Assembly: GCA_035510695.1 (NCBI GenBank)
Contig: DATKGO010000061.1
Span: forward strand, 1 to 13,006
Reading direction: 5' to 3'
Length of the DNA: 13,006 nt
DNA from: DAIDHK01 sp035510695
GTDB lineage: Bacteria; Patescibacteriota; Microgenomatia; Levybacterales; UBA12049
The translations under genes were made by a program, and so were the position numbers. Below are positions 1 through 7,166 of the stretch, piece after piece. The stretch's first letter is position 1; the number at the start of each line of letters is the position of its first letter. The notes beneath the pieces were generated by a model that ran no database searches, had not been told where the DNA came from, and saw only the letters and a list, made by a program, of their open reading frames with translations.

Positions 1-54
1 CTTGGCTTTAAACGCCGGCGGAAAGGTTTTTTTAATTGTCATATTCTGATCCAT
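1..54 (-). CDS. Probable IS3-family transposase OrfA, N-terminus only (cut by the window edge)
   Basis: The minus strand opens at an ATG at 54-52 and runs off the left edge after 18 codons. The last dozen residues, IKKTFPPAFKAK, resemble the start of the helix-turn-helix subunit (OrfA) of IS3-family transposases, which typically begins with a basic stretch followed by a 'F-x-P-x-FKAKV-ALEA'-like motif. If so, it would bind the element's terminal repeats and, with a frameshifted OrfB, move the element. The same frame is open upstream to the TAA at 121-123, and an in-frame ATG at 90-88 is an alternative start. An AGGAAAG lies 13 bases before the ATG at 54, too far for a normal ribosome site. 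Only 18 residues are visible, so the call rests on motif memory and is tentative. Confidence 0.5.
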   Translation of the reverse strand, partial: MDQNMTIKKTFPPAFKAK

Positions 55-120
55 AATTAGTGTATCACTTTCCTGAAATACTAACCCCATAATACGGAGA
101 GTTGTTTCAGTTTTTGTGTC
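55..120. other. Intergenic region; possible IS left end
   Basis: This is the 66-base gap between the end of the transglycosylase gene and the putative transposase start. If the left-edge gene belongs to an IS3 element, its terminal inverted repeat should lie here, but only one end is visible and I cannot delimit it. No terminator-like hairpin with a T-run is seen after the 963-residue gene. Confidence 0.25.
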
Positions 121-3012
121 TTAATTTACGGTACCATCATAACCCCACCCATTAATGTAGAATTGGCCCCCGTTTCTATTGTTAAGGCTAATTCCGTTTT
201 TAACTTGTTGATGCCATTCTACATTGCCGGCTTCATCAGTCGTCCCGCTATCTGTACAGTGCCCTTGTGCATTTAATTGATAGAGCCCGAATGCTCCGAT
301 TCCACCACAACCGTTGGTGGTGGAAGTAGAATTTGGGTTATAAGCATTAGGCCCACCCGCTGATGCAGATTCTGTATTATAAATTGTCTTCCATTGAGCA
401 AAGTTTCCCGGGTCGTTGGCTTTAATTTCTCCTACCCAGCGATCGTATGTGAAATTACAATCGGGATCTCCGAAATTACCAAAGGGATTAGCGATTGTGT
501 CCGAAGCATCCTTCAGTGTATATTTGCCGCCGCAGGTTGGATCGCTTGAGGGGGTGCCGCCGTTGGTTGTGGTCGTTGGCGCAGTCGTTGGAGCCGGTAA
601 ATCCGTCACGTTGGCGGTGGCGATGTCGTAGATTTGTTGATTGTTGTAAGAAGCAGCGGGGATTACCGAAAAAGACAATGAGGTAGTTGAATTGGCAGAA
701 ACATTTTTCAGATCCCAGGTTATGGTTTTTGAAGCGGCATCATCATTATACATGCCATCGTTTGAGATATTATTTGGGTTGGATTTTGGAGTGAAGCTTA
801 ATGCGTCCGAAACACTTATCTCCTGCTCGGGATTTGAGCCAACTTCAACTTTTATGGTATAGGATATTGGCTGTCCGACTGAAACAGTGTTATTAGTTGT
901 TCCATCATCTTTAACAAGCTGCACATTGTCCTGTGATGGTGAGGGAGTAGTTTCTTGGTTGCCTGAATTGTCAGAAGTTCCATTATTACTCCAATTAATC
1001 CCACTTCCATTTCCGCTCCCTGTAATAATTATTACAAAGAAAATAACTACAATCATTGCTACCACGGACCAAAATATCGGGCTGCGAAACAGCCAGGTGG
1101 GAACACTACGGCGCCTTTTTCTTTGCTGTTGCGGGGCGGGAGATGAACTGCCGGGTGGGTTGTTGTCATTATTGTCAGGATTATTAGTATTTTCTTCTTG
1201 TGTTGGTTCTTCCTCTGATTCGTCTTCTTCGGAAGGCGGAAATTCTTCCTCGTCAGGTTCTGCGACATTATCATTATTATTTGGAAGACCGGGACTGGTG
1301 GTGGGGGGAGCAGCATTGATTTCCGGTTCTTCTTCTCCCCGCGGCGGAACTATCTTTAAGTTGGGCTCTTCATTTACTTGATGATTAAGAGTCGGGGCGT
1401 TGGCGCCGGAAAGCGTATTGTCAGGATGGTTTTCGCTATTAAACGATGCGGCATGTTGTTGCGGAGAATAACCTTCGGATTGTATCGGTCTAAGATAGGG
1501 AGTACGCGTTGAGGAGAATTGATCGGAGGTTGATTTATTTATTGGCTGATAAGTATTTCGTGAAGAAGTCGGTTCGGATTCTTCTTCGGCTTCAAATTCA
1601 TCCGGAAAATCCTGCGGATGGTTGGTTATATAGCGTGAGGCCTCGGGACTAAATTTTTGGCTTTTAATTTCCTTTTGAAGTTTTAAAAGATGTTCTTGCA
1701 GCGCTCTTTTTCCCAGAGAATCAGGCATAGTTCTAATTTTGTTTATTAATTTTTGTATCACAACAATATCGGTCAAGTGCCCTTTATCCGGTTGGGAAAG
1801 TGATTTTGTCGAATTAGCTGAAGCCAACTGAGACTTCGCTTCTTTTCTCAACTGCGCAATTATTTCATCAGTTTGTGCTTTTATACCTGTGTTTGAGTTT
1901 GTAAAAGTATTATTTTTTGTCGAATTTGCAGTTAATTTATCAAAGGGTAGAACACGTGTTGAAGCTGATTTGGTTGTGAACTCTTTTTTTGTTTCAGGAG
2001 TTTCAGGAATTGTGGCTTGCTCTATAGGGGAACCGTTGTTTTTTAATAGAGTTGGAATTGTTCCCAAAGTTATTGTTGAAGAAAAGGGGGTGGGAATTTG
2101 CGAAGAGTCTTCGCTTGTTGATTCAGTAAGTGGTTGAGACTGAAGGTTTTTATCTCGTCGAAAGTTATCTAATTGAATAGGCTCTTTCACTTCGGCTTCT
2201 GTAGTTGGCGCAATCTGTGCGTTTGTTCCTCTAATAATTCGTGGTTGGAAGGGGAGAATTTTATTCGTTTGTTCGGTTGCTTCTGTCGCATTTTGGGCAA
2301 AGACAGACTGTCTCTCCTCTGGTTGTTGGTGATTAACTGGATTTGTAACTGCCGGAACTAAGGCATCTAACCTATTTAAATTTAAAGGATTTAACGGGGG
2401 AGCTTCTTTTACTTGCGGAGAAGTTGTTTGTTGATCTTCGGAATTAGTTTGGGGTGCGGTTGTATCAACGTTTTGTTTTTCAGGCAGTGTCACGGAGGCG
2501 TTTTCAGAGGTTACAGTTTTTTTCTCTTCATTTTTGTTTTCTTCTTGTTCTGCCAGATTGGTTTCCGCAGGATTTTTTGTTGGGTTTGGCGTAAGAGTTA
2601 ATCTAATAGTTCCGGGGGTCAGAATATTACTGCCGGTTGCAATTTGGTGGAGAAAGCTGCGTAAGGCAACGATATCCTGCAATCTTTGGTCATTTCTTAA
2701 TAATTGGATAAACGGATCAAGGTTAGCAAAAAGAAGCGTGTCATTTGCTAATTGGTCTTTGCTGACAGGAGTTTCCTTATTTAATCTAACGATGTCCTGC
2801 CAGGCCGACTTAAATTCATGCATGCCGCCAACCTCATTTAATCCGTTAAGAAATGTTTGTTTATCTTTAAGCGCTGATAGAGGAAGAATTGACTCTCTTC
2901 CACTTTGAAACATTCTTTGTATTCTTGACAATGAAGCATTGAGTGTTTGCTCTGCACTAAAGACATTGTGTGGGTTTGGTTTTTGTGTCGAACGTCGGGC
3001 AGACCTATCCAT
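121..3012 (-). CDS. Membrane-anchored lytic transglycosylase-like protein with long cytoplasmic region and DUF11-like domain
   Basis: Predicted 963-residue single-pass protein. Residues 1-130 look globular. About 130-380 is low-complexity, rich in Thr, Asn, Pro and Glu. About 380-460 is helical, and about 475-630 is very acidic with Pro, Asn and Ser. A basic cluster (RKRRR, 631-635) precedes one membrane helix at about 643-664, implying cytoplasmic N-terminus and external C-terminus. Outside lies a DUF11-like beta domain (about 695-803, with VGQPISYTI and TITWDL), a Thr/Pro linker, and a C-terminal lysozyme/SLT-like domain (about 850-963). That domain contains YNTESASAGGPNAYNP and GAFGLYQLN, with E881 the likely catalytic Glu. 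It probably cleaves peptidoglycan to let the secretion apparatus through, the role of VirB1-type enzymes. It starts 50 bases after the virB4 stop. The TAA is the last codon before a putative IS, but the fold appears complete. Confidence 0.8.
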   Translation of the reverse strand: MDRSARRSTQKPNPHNVFSAEQTLNASLSRIQRMFQSGRESILPLSALKDKQTFLNGLNEVGGMHEFKSAWQDIVRLNKETPVSKDQLANDTLLFANLDPFIQLLRNDQRLQDIVALRSFLHQIATGSNILTPGTIRLTLTPNPTKNPAETNLAEQEENKNEEKKTVTSENASVTLPEKQNVDTTAPQTNSEDQQTTSPQVKEAPPLNPLNLNRLDALVPAVTNPVNHQQPEERQSVFAQNATEATEQTNKILPFQPRIIRGTNAQIAPTTEAEVKEPIQLDNFRRDKNLQSQPLTESTSEDSSQIPTPFSSTITLGTIPTLLKNNGSPIEQATIPETPETKKEFTTKSASTRVLPFDKLTANSTKNNTFTNSNTGIKAQTDEIIAQLRKEAKSQLASANSTKSLSQPDKGHLTDIVVIQKLINKIRTMPDSLGKRALQEHLLKLQKEIKSQKFSPEASRYITNHPQDFPDEFEAEEESEPTSSRNTYQPINKSTSDQFSSTRTPYLRPIQSEGYSPQQHAASFNSENHPDNTLSGANAPTLNHQVNEEPNLKIVPPRGEEEPEINAAPPTTSPGLPNNNDNVAEPDEEEFPPSEEDESEEEPTQEENTNNPDNNDNNPPGSSSPAPQQQRKRRRSVPTWLFRSPIFWSVVAMIVVIFFVIIITGSGNGSGINWSNNGTSDNSGNQETTPSPSQDNVQLVKDDGTTNNTVSVGQPISYTIKVEVGSNPEQEISVSDALSFTPKSNPNNISNDGMYNDDAASKTITWDLKNVSANSTTSLSFSVIPAASYNNQQIYDIATANVTDLPAPTTAPTTTTNGGTPSSDPTCGGKYTLKDASDTIANPFGNFGDPDCNFTYDRWVGEIKANDPGNFAQWKTIYNTESASAGGPNAYNPNSTSTTNGCGGIGAFGLYQLNAQGHCTDSGTTDEAGNVEWHQQVKNGISLNNRNGGQFYINGWGYDGTVN

Positions 3013-3023
3013 ACTTTCATTGT

Positions 3024-3029
3024 AGTATA
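3024..3029 (-). promoter_or_regulatory. Possible -10 box for the transglycosylase gene
   Basis: On the minus strand TATACT lies 11 bases before the ATG at 3012. There is no convincing -35 hexamer 16-18 bases upstream, so this is weak. If used, the leader would be only a few bases. No Shine-Dalgarno sequence is seen before this start. Confidence 0.3.
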
Positions 3030-3062
3030 AAAGCGAAGAGATGTTTAGCGGGGAATGAATTT

Positions 3063-5129
3063 TTACTTAGTGGTAGGCGGGGCAAAGAGACTCATTAGGG
3101 GAGCCGTGATTGGTTGAGGAGGCGTTGGTGCAGATTTAATAGTCGGGATGGGGTTGTCGCTGTTTTGCGGCGGTATTGGCATTGATTGGATTTCTGTTGG
3201 TTTGGTAGGTATAGATAATGGCGTAGATTGCATGGGTATCTGTGAAGTTGGCGAAGCGGGAGCTGTCAGGGGTGGTTGTATCGATTGAGGCTGATCTGTT
3301 TGTTGTCTTTGTAATAGTTCCGCCGGGTTGGAGGTAATAATATCATTCTCAAACGGTGCCGCGGTTATTTTAATTGCTACATGGTTTTGTCCGGCAAAAA
3401 ATAGACCTTCGCCGATTTCGGCTGTGATCAATAATTCTTTTTCGCCTTCGGTTAAGTAAAAGGTTTTAGAAACCAAATCAACTTCGGCTGTACCTTGTTT
3501 AAGTAAAATTTGAATTGAAGAGTTCGTTAAAACAGCTTTTCCATAATCGGTTGAAAGGAAATCTTCCACGTCTTGCGTAGAAGTAGTCATACCTAAATAA
3601 TATTTGCGTGCACGTTTGGCAATCGAATAGACAAAGGAAGCGGAATCCGGATATTTCATCATGTACCAAGCTTCATCCAAAACCAAAATTCGCTTTTTCA
3701 AAGTCTTTTTTACCCTTGTCCAAACATAATCCAAGACTATATGCATGGCAATTGGTCTTAGTTCGTCGTCCAGTTGTTTTAGATCAAAAACAGTTAAAGA
3801 ATTTTTTATATCCAGATTTGATTTTTGGTTAAAAATACCGGCAGCGCTGCCTTTGATAAATTTTTCCAAGCGAAAAGCTAATTCTTTGGCGGCCGGGCTT
3901 TCATAGCCTAAAAGAATTTTGTATAAATCTTCCATGATGGGCGGTTCGTTTTTTTGTGTCGTCGGGTCGGGAGTAATACCTTTTCCTTGATATGTCTCAA
4001 CCAGGGCTTTGTCTAAGATTGCGTCATGCTCCGCGTCCATGTCTCCCATAATGATTTTCAGTAAACCGTGCAGAGAAAGAATTTTCAAACCCAATTCATT
4101 TTCTTCCGCGTTATATAACTCGGAAAGATCAAACGGATTTATTTTTACCGGAGCATTAGCAGAAAAAGAAATAACTTCGCCTCCTAAGGCATTGGCTAAT
4201 GTGGGGTATTCTCCTTCCGGATCAATAACGATAATTTCCGAACCAAGCATAAATTGTCGCATGATTTCCAATTTAATCGCGTACGATTTTCCGGCTCCGG
4301 ATTTACCCAATACGACCTCATTGGCGTTTTCCAACGAAAAACGGTCAAAAATTATTAGTGATCCGTTTTGCCGATTTAAACCATAAAGTACGCCTTTGTT
4401 TTGTGTGAGAATTGATGAGGTAAAAGGAAAAGTCGAGGCAAGCGAAGTCGTGTCCATATTGCGGTTGATTCCCAATCTGTCTTGCGCGATCGGCAAAGTA
4501 GTTTTAAAACCCTCTTCCATTTGCAAGGTAGCGGATTTAACAGAGAGAAGAATAGAAGAAAGTGTGGTTTTTAATTCTTTTATTGTTTCATCCAATTCTC
4601 CCAGATTTTCGGCGGAAATTGTGATATAAAAGCCAAATTGGAAAAATCTTTCCATGCCTTTAGCCAATTCTTCCTGCAATCCCAATGCGTCTTCCAGTGC
4701 TGCCTGGACAACCGGATCAGCCGGTTTACCGCTTTCAACATCGGAAGCAATTGTTGCCTCCATCTCTGCGATTTTTCGTTTTAAATTATTTAAAACATCA
4801 CCACCTGATGTCGGATAACAGAACATGGCAATATCAAGCGTATGGTTAAAATCAATTAAAGGTTCCAGCCAATTGGTGGAAACGAAACGCGGATAACCTA
4901 CGACAAAAAGCGTAGAGTAAAACATGTCTCCGACTCTGATATATTTAAAGTCAACTTCAATTGACGAAGGCGCGATAACATCGGTCAGAGAGACCATGCC
5001 TTTTTGTAGCTGTTGTATCGCTTTATTGGTTTTTGTTTTCGTCGAAGAAGTTTTTGCTGCGTTTGTCACAGGTTGACCGTTTTTTGAAATTATGTTTGTA
5101 TTAACTTTTTTTTTGCCAAATAATGCCAT
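3063..5129 (-). CDS. virB4: VirB4-family type IV secretion ATPase with proline-rich C-terminal tail
   Basis: Predicted 688-residue motor ATPase of a type IV secretion/conjugation-like machine, acting at the inner face of the membrane to drive pilus assembly or substrate transfer. A basic, Thr/Lys-rich N-terminus (1-45) precedes a VirB4 N-domain-like part (about 50-215). The RecA-like ATPase domain follows: Walker A GKSGAGKS (275-282), the IVIDPEGEYPTLA segment (300-312), Walker B ILVLDE (481-486), and the STQD motif (517-520) typical of VirB4/TraC ATPases. All key residues are present. After about residue 605 comes an unusual 80-residue tail rich in Pro, Gln, Ser and Thr, not part of the catalytic core. 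The ATG is 4 bases after the stop of the upstream gene, so the two are probably cotranscribed and perhaps translationally coupled. No Shine-Dalgarno site is visible. Confidence 0.93.
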   Translation of the reverse strand: MALFGKKKVNTNIISKNGQPVTNAAKTSSTKTKTNKAIQQLQKGMVSLTDVIAPSSIEVDFKYIRVGDMFYSTLFVVGYPRFVSTNWLEPLIDFNHTLDIAMFCYPTSGGDVLNNLKRKIAEMEATIASDVESGKPADPVVQAALEDALGLQEELAKGMERFFQFGFYITISAENLGELDETIKELKTTLSSILLSVKSATLQMEEGFKTTLPIAQDRLGINRNMDTTSLASTFPFTSSILTQNKGVLYGLNRQNGSLIIFDRFSLENANEVVLGKSGAGKSYAIKLEIMRQFMLGSEIIVIDPEGEYPTLANALGGEVISFSANAPVKINPFDLSELYNAEENELGLKILSLHGLLKIIMGDMDAEHDAILDKALVETYQGKGITPDPTTQKNEPPIMEDLYKILLGYESPAAKELAFRLEKFIKGSAAGIFNQKSNLDIKNSLTVFDLKQLDDELRPIAMHIVLDYVWTRVKKTLKKRILVLDEAWYMMKYPDSASFVYSIAKRARKYYLGMTTSTQDVEDFLSTDYGKAVLTNSSIQILLKQGTAEVDLVSKTFYLTEGEKELLITAEIGEGLFFAGQNHVAIKITAAPFENDIITSNPAELLQRQQTDQPQSIQPPLTAPASPTSQIPMQSTPLSIPTKPTEIQSMPIPPQNSDNPIPTIKSAPTPPQPITAPLMSLFAPPTTK

Positions 5130-5133
5130 ATTT

Positions 5134-5781
5134 TTATTGAGTTTGTGTTTGAATTACCGGCGTAGCGATATCGGCGATAACCTGATTGGGTTCAATACTG
5201 TCATTGTTGAAAATATCATAAAATAGTTTAATCAACTCTTCCCGCTCCAGCAGTTTGGTTGAGGCGGCAATTTGACTGAGCTGCCCGTGAATTGATTCGG
5301 CTTTTGAAAGCAGAGTCTTTTGTGCCGACTGAATAAACACATTTCTTTGGCTGCCTTTGCCGGGGGCAACTGCCGCAAGGCCGCCTTCAAGCGAGGAATA
5401 GGAAATAATTATATAAAACTGTTTATTTAAAACGGTATTTACCGTAACCATTTCTTCCACGAATGCCTTGTATTGTTCTATTTGTTGTTTAAGCTTCGGG
5501 TTGAGCGTTAAACGCTCCGCATTATCCAGCTGTTGCATGTATTCTGTTACATCGACTCTTTTGTTGCGTACGAGCACCTGAATTGGGAAAGATAAAGAAT
5601 TAAGCAGTGCGGCATAATTGTAAATTTTGGCATTTTGTTCTTCCTGTGAGAGTAAGGCAAAGTTGGTCGCTGTAAGTTCGATAACGCAGCAGGCATAACC
5701 TCCGGCAAGTATTACAATATTGTCGATAATATCTACAATTTCTGTAAAATGTTGAGTTGTTGAATGAATTTTCTGAGCCAT
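5134..5781 (-). CDS. VirB4 N-terminal/TraC-like domain protein (split partner of VirB4)
   Basis: Predicted 215-residue soluble protein. Residues 22-75 contain a strand-rich stretch with NFALLSQEEQ and LLNSLSFPIQVLVRNKR, a pattern typical of the N-terminal domain of VirB4/TraC ATPases. It is followed by helices (about 90-115), a strand QFYIIISY (121-128) and a long C-terminal helix region. No Walker motifs are present. In many CPR genomes this domain is encoded apart from the ATPase and just upstream of it, and here only 4 bases separate the genes. It probably assembles with VirB4 and PrgI at the membrane. I chose the ATG at 5781-5779. An in-frame ATG at 5799-5797 would add six residues but lies inside the palindromic repeat at 5794-5867, so it is probably fortuitous. 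The family call is from sequence pattern only. Confidence 0.7.
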   Translation of the reverse strand: MAQKIHSTTQHFTEIVDIIDNIVILAGGYACCVIELTATNFALLSQEEQNAKIYNYAALLNSLSFPIQVLVRNKRVDVTEYMQQLDNAERLTLNPKLKQQIEQYKAFVEEMVTVNTVLNKQFYIIISYSSLEGGLAAVAPGKGSQRNVFIQSAQKTLLSKAESIHGQLSQIAASTKLLEREELIKLFYDIFNNDSIEPNQVIADIATPVIQTQTQ

Positions 5782-5793
5782 ATATATTGGTAT

Positions 5794-5867
5794 TGTCATT
5801 CCGGACTTGATCCGGAATCCAGAAATGTCTAAATTGCTCTGGATCCTGAAACAAGTTCAGGATGACA
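5794..5867. repeat. Two-arm palindromic interspersed repeat (MITE/RPE-like)
   Basis: Arms of 29 bases at 5794-5822 and 5839-5867 are imperfect inverted repeats of each other (22 of 29 positions match by hand alignment), ending in TGTCAT on one side and ATGACA on the other. Each arm is itself a small hairpin: TTCCGGA-cttga-TCCGGAA and TCCTGAA-acaag-TTCAGGA. Interspersed elements of the GTCATTCCGGA...CTGGAT type are, to my knowledge, found in many bacterial genomes. It sits between the PrgI gene and the VirB4 N-domain gene and could fold in the mRNA. Confidence 0.8.
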
Positions 5868-5900
5868 GAAAAAAATTGAACAATTATATTTTTTCTGTCA
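5863..5900. repeat. Inverted repeat containing the PrgI stop codon
   Basis: TGACAGAAAAAA (5863-5874) and TTTTTTCTGTCA (5889-5900) are perfect 12-base inverted arms, with a nested AATTG/CAATT pair (5874-5878 and 5881-5885). The TGA stop of the PrgI gene is the outer end of the right arm on the minus strand. The structure overlaps the last five bases of the neighbouring palindromic repeat. The T-run is inside the stem rather than after it, so it is not a classical terminator, though it could attenuate transcription or stabilise the 3' end. Confidence 0.6.
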
Positions 5901-7070
5901 GTTAAACAAAGCTTTTCTTAATTCTTCTCTGGCGTCATGTGAAACTATACTGATGGGTAAAATTATTTCGCCTTTGGCTGTTATTTCTATGGTATCAAAC
6001 TTGTGGACACCGGCCGGGTCTTCAAAAGTGATTGTATAGGTCCCATTTACCAGTGAAGTTGCTGAAGCAAATTGTCCAAGTTGATTGGTTTTGAAAGCGC
6101 GGACAGGGTTGCTCTCTTTATCTTTTACTTCTACCAAAATGTTTGAAAGGACATTGCCGCGCGGGTCACGTACCAAGCCTGTAATTAAATTAGGAGAATC
6201 CGGGATATTGGGTAAACCTAACTTTTGCGCCAGCGGTTTGGGTATCTTACTCACATGCGGTAGGTTGGGGGACATCGGCTCGGCAGACGGTGTTTGAATT
6301 ATTGGTTTTTGAATGGCCGGCGCTGCCGGTGCCATAGCGACATTGAAAGAAGGCTGTGGCGGAGTTATTACCGGCGCGGGAATGGGTGTTGCTATCGGCT
6401 GCATAGGCGCGGGAACGGCAACCGGTTGAACTTGGACGGATACTGGTATGGGCTGCTGTTTGTTGGGTTGCGATTGTGCCTGCGCTTGTTCCGGCTCTTG
6501 TCTTTTCACTTGAGGAGGCATATCTACCGGTAAATGCGGAAGTTTGGGCAGATGCAGGGGAAAAGAGAAACCGCTCGGTTGCGCAGATTGAGTTGGGAAA
6601 TATTTTGCGACACCTTGCATAAAGGCGATTTCTTTGGCATCCATGGGATTTTTAACTGTTTGAGATCCGTATAATAATTTTTCTAACTGTAGCTCTCTTT
6701 GAGCGTTTTGAGTAGCATTTCTGTTACTTGTCGGCTGTGTTTTGTGGGTAGAAAGCGTAGAAAAACTAAAGGAAACTCCTTGTTTGTTGTAAAGATATTG
6801 ATTGGGCGAAAAAAAAGCATGAATGAAATTACCAATCATCACATCCATTGGTCGGCCTCCAATCGGTAAGAAAGCAAGTGCTAGGCCGGAACAAACAAAA
6901 ATTATCATCAGCGGAAATTTTAGTAACCAAGGAAGACCTGGGGCATAATAAAAAAGCCAGGCGATTATACAAGGCGCGGCTAAATAGGCGAACTGTTTGA
7001 CAGTCATGCTGCCGATTAATTTAAACTGAAATCCCGTTACGTCCTGTGGAATAGGATGATTCGTATCCAT
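5898..7070 (-). CDS. PrgI-family membrane protein fused to a carboxypeptidase-regulatory-like domain
   Basis: Predicted 390-residue protein. The first 95 residues match the PrgI family of Gram-positive-type conjugation systems: an N-terminal HPIPQDVTGFQFKLIG segment, two membrane helices (about 26-43 and 50-70), and a post-helix stretch ending near YLYNKQG. PrgI-family proteins are small membrane subunits that sit beside VirB4. Residues 160-290 form a linker rich in Pro, Gln and Ala. Residues 293-376 (ITGLVRDPRGNVLSNILVEV, then TNQLGQF and NGTYTITF) look like a carboxypeptidase-regulatory-like beta sandwich, an extra domain compared with the roughly 100-residue family core. The ATG at 7070 begins exactly where the family normally begins. 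The longer reading to 7130 needs a TTG start and passes through a hairpin. The next gene starts 116 bases downstream, across the palindromic repeats. Confidence 0.88.
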   Translation of the reverse strand: MDTNHPIPQDVTGFQFKLIGSMTVKQFAYLAAPCIIAWLFYYAPGLPWLLKFPLMIIFVCSGLALAFLPIGGRPMDVMIGNFIHAFFSPNQYLYNKQGVSFSFSTLSTHKTQPTSNRNATQNAQRELQLEKLLYGSQTVKNPMDAKEIAFMQGVAKYFPTQSAQPSGFSFPLHLPKLPHLPVDMPPQVKRQEPEQAQAQSQPNKQQPIPVSVQVQPVAVPAPMQPIATPIPAPVITPPQPSFNVAMAPAAPAIQKPIIQTPSAEPMSPNLPHVSKIPKPLAQKLGLPNIPDSPNLITGLVRDPRGNVLSNILVEVKDKESNPVRAFKTNQLGQFASATSLVNGTYTITFEDPAGVHKFDTIEITAKGEIILPISIVSHDAREELRKALFN

Positions 7071-7082
7071 AATGATATTTAC

Positions 7083-7111
7083 ATCGTATAACGTGAAAAA
7101 TGTGTGTTCAA
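7083..7111 (-). promoter_or_regulatory. Candidate promoter for the PrgI gene
   Basis: Minus strand: -35-like TTGAAC (7111-7106), 17-base spacer, -10-like TACGAT (7088-7083), then 12 bases to the ATG at 7070. Each hexamer matches four of six consensus bases and the spacing is ideal. The leader would be about five bases, consistent with the lack of a Shine-Dalgarno site. Confidence 0.4.
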
Positions 7112-7140
7112 GCCCATCAAAGTGGGTCAAATATGGGCTT
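7110..7140. other. Hairpin between the 379-residue gene and the PrgI gene
   Basis: AAGCCCAT (7110-7117) and ATGGGCTT (7133-7140) form an 8-base stem with a 15-base loop. The loop contains TGGG, which could pair alternatively with CCCA in the left arm. It touches the candidate -35 of the PrgI gene. There is no following T-run, so an operator or a weak RNA structure is more likely than a terminator. Confidence 0.45.
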
Positions 7141-7166
7141 AACTGTGGCGGATTTTGTGAAAATAT

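Noticed and set aside
887..1381. 164-residue plus-strand reading frame antisense to the transglycosylase gene
   Set aside because: It mirrors the low-complexity acidic region of the real gene; its Ser/Leu-rich composition is the complement of Glu/Asn/Pro codons.
4009..4386. 125-residue plus-strand reading frame antisense to virB4
   Set aside because: It lies wholly opposite the conserved ATPase core, has no start context and no recognisable pattern.
5782..5799. Earlier ATG for the VirB4 N-domain protein
   Set aside because: The codon is part of the palindromic repeat, so the six extra residues are probably accidental.
7071..7130. Longer N-terminus for PrgI beginning at a TTG at 7130
   Set aside because: The added residues are unlike the family, whose start matches the ATG at 7070, and they would translate through a hairpin and a candidate promoter.
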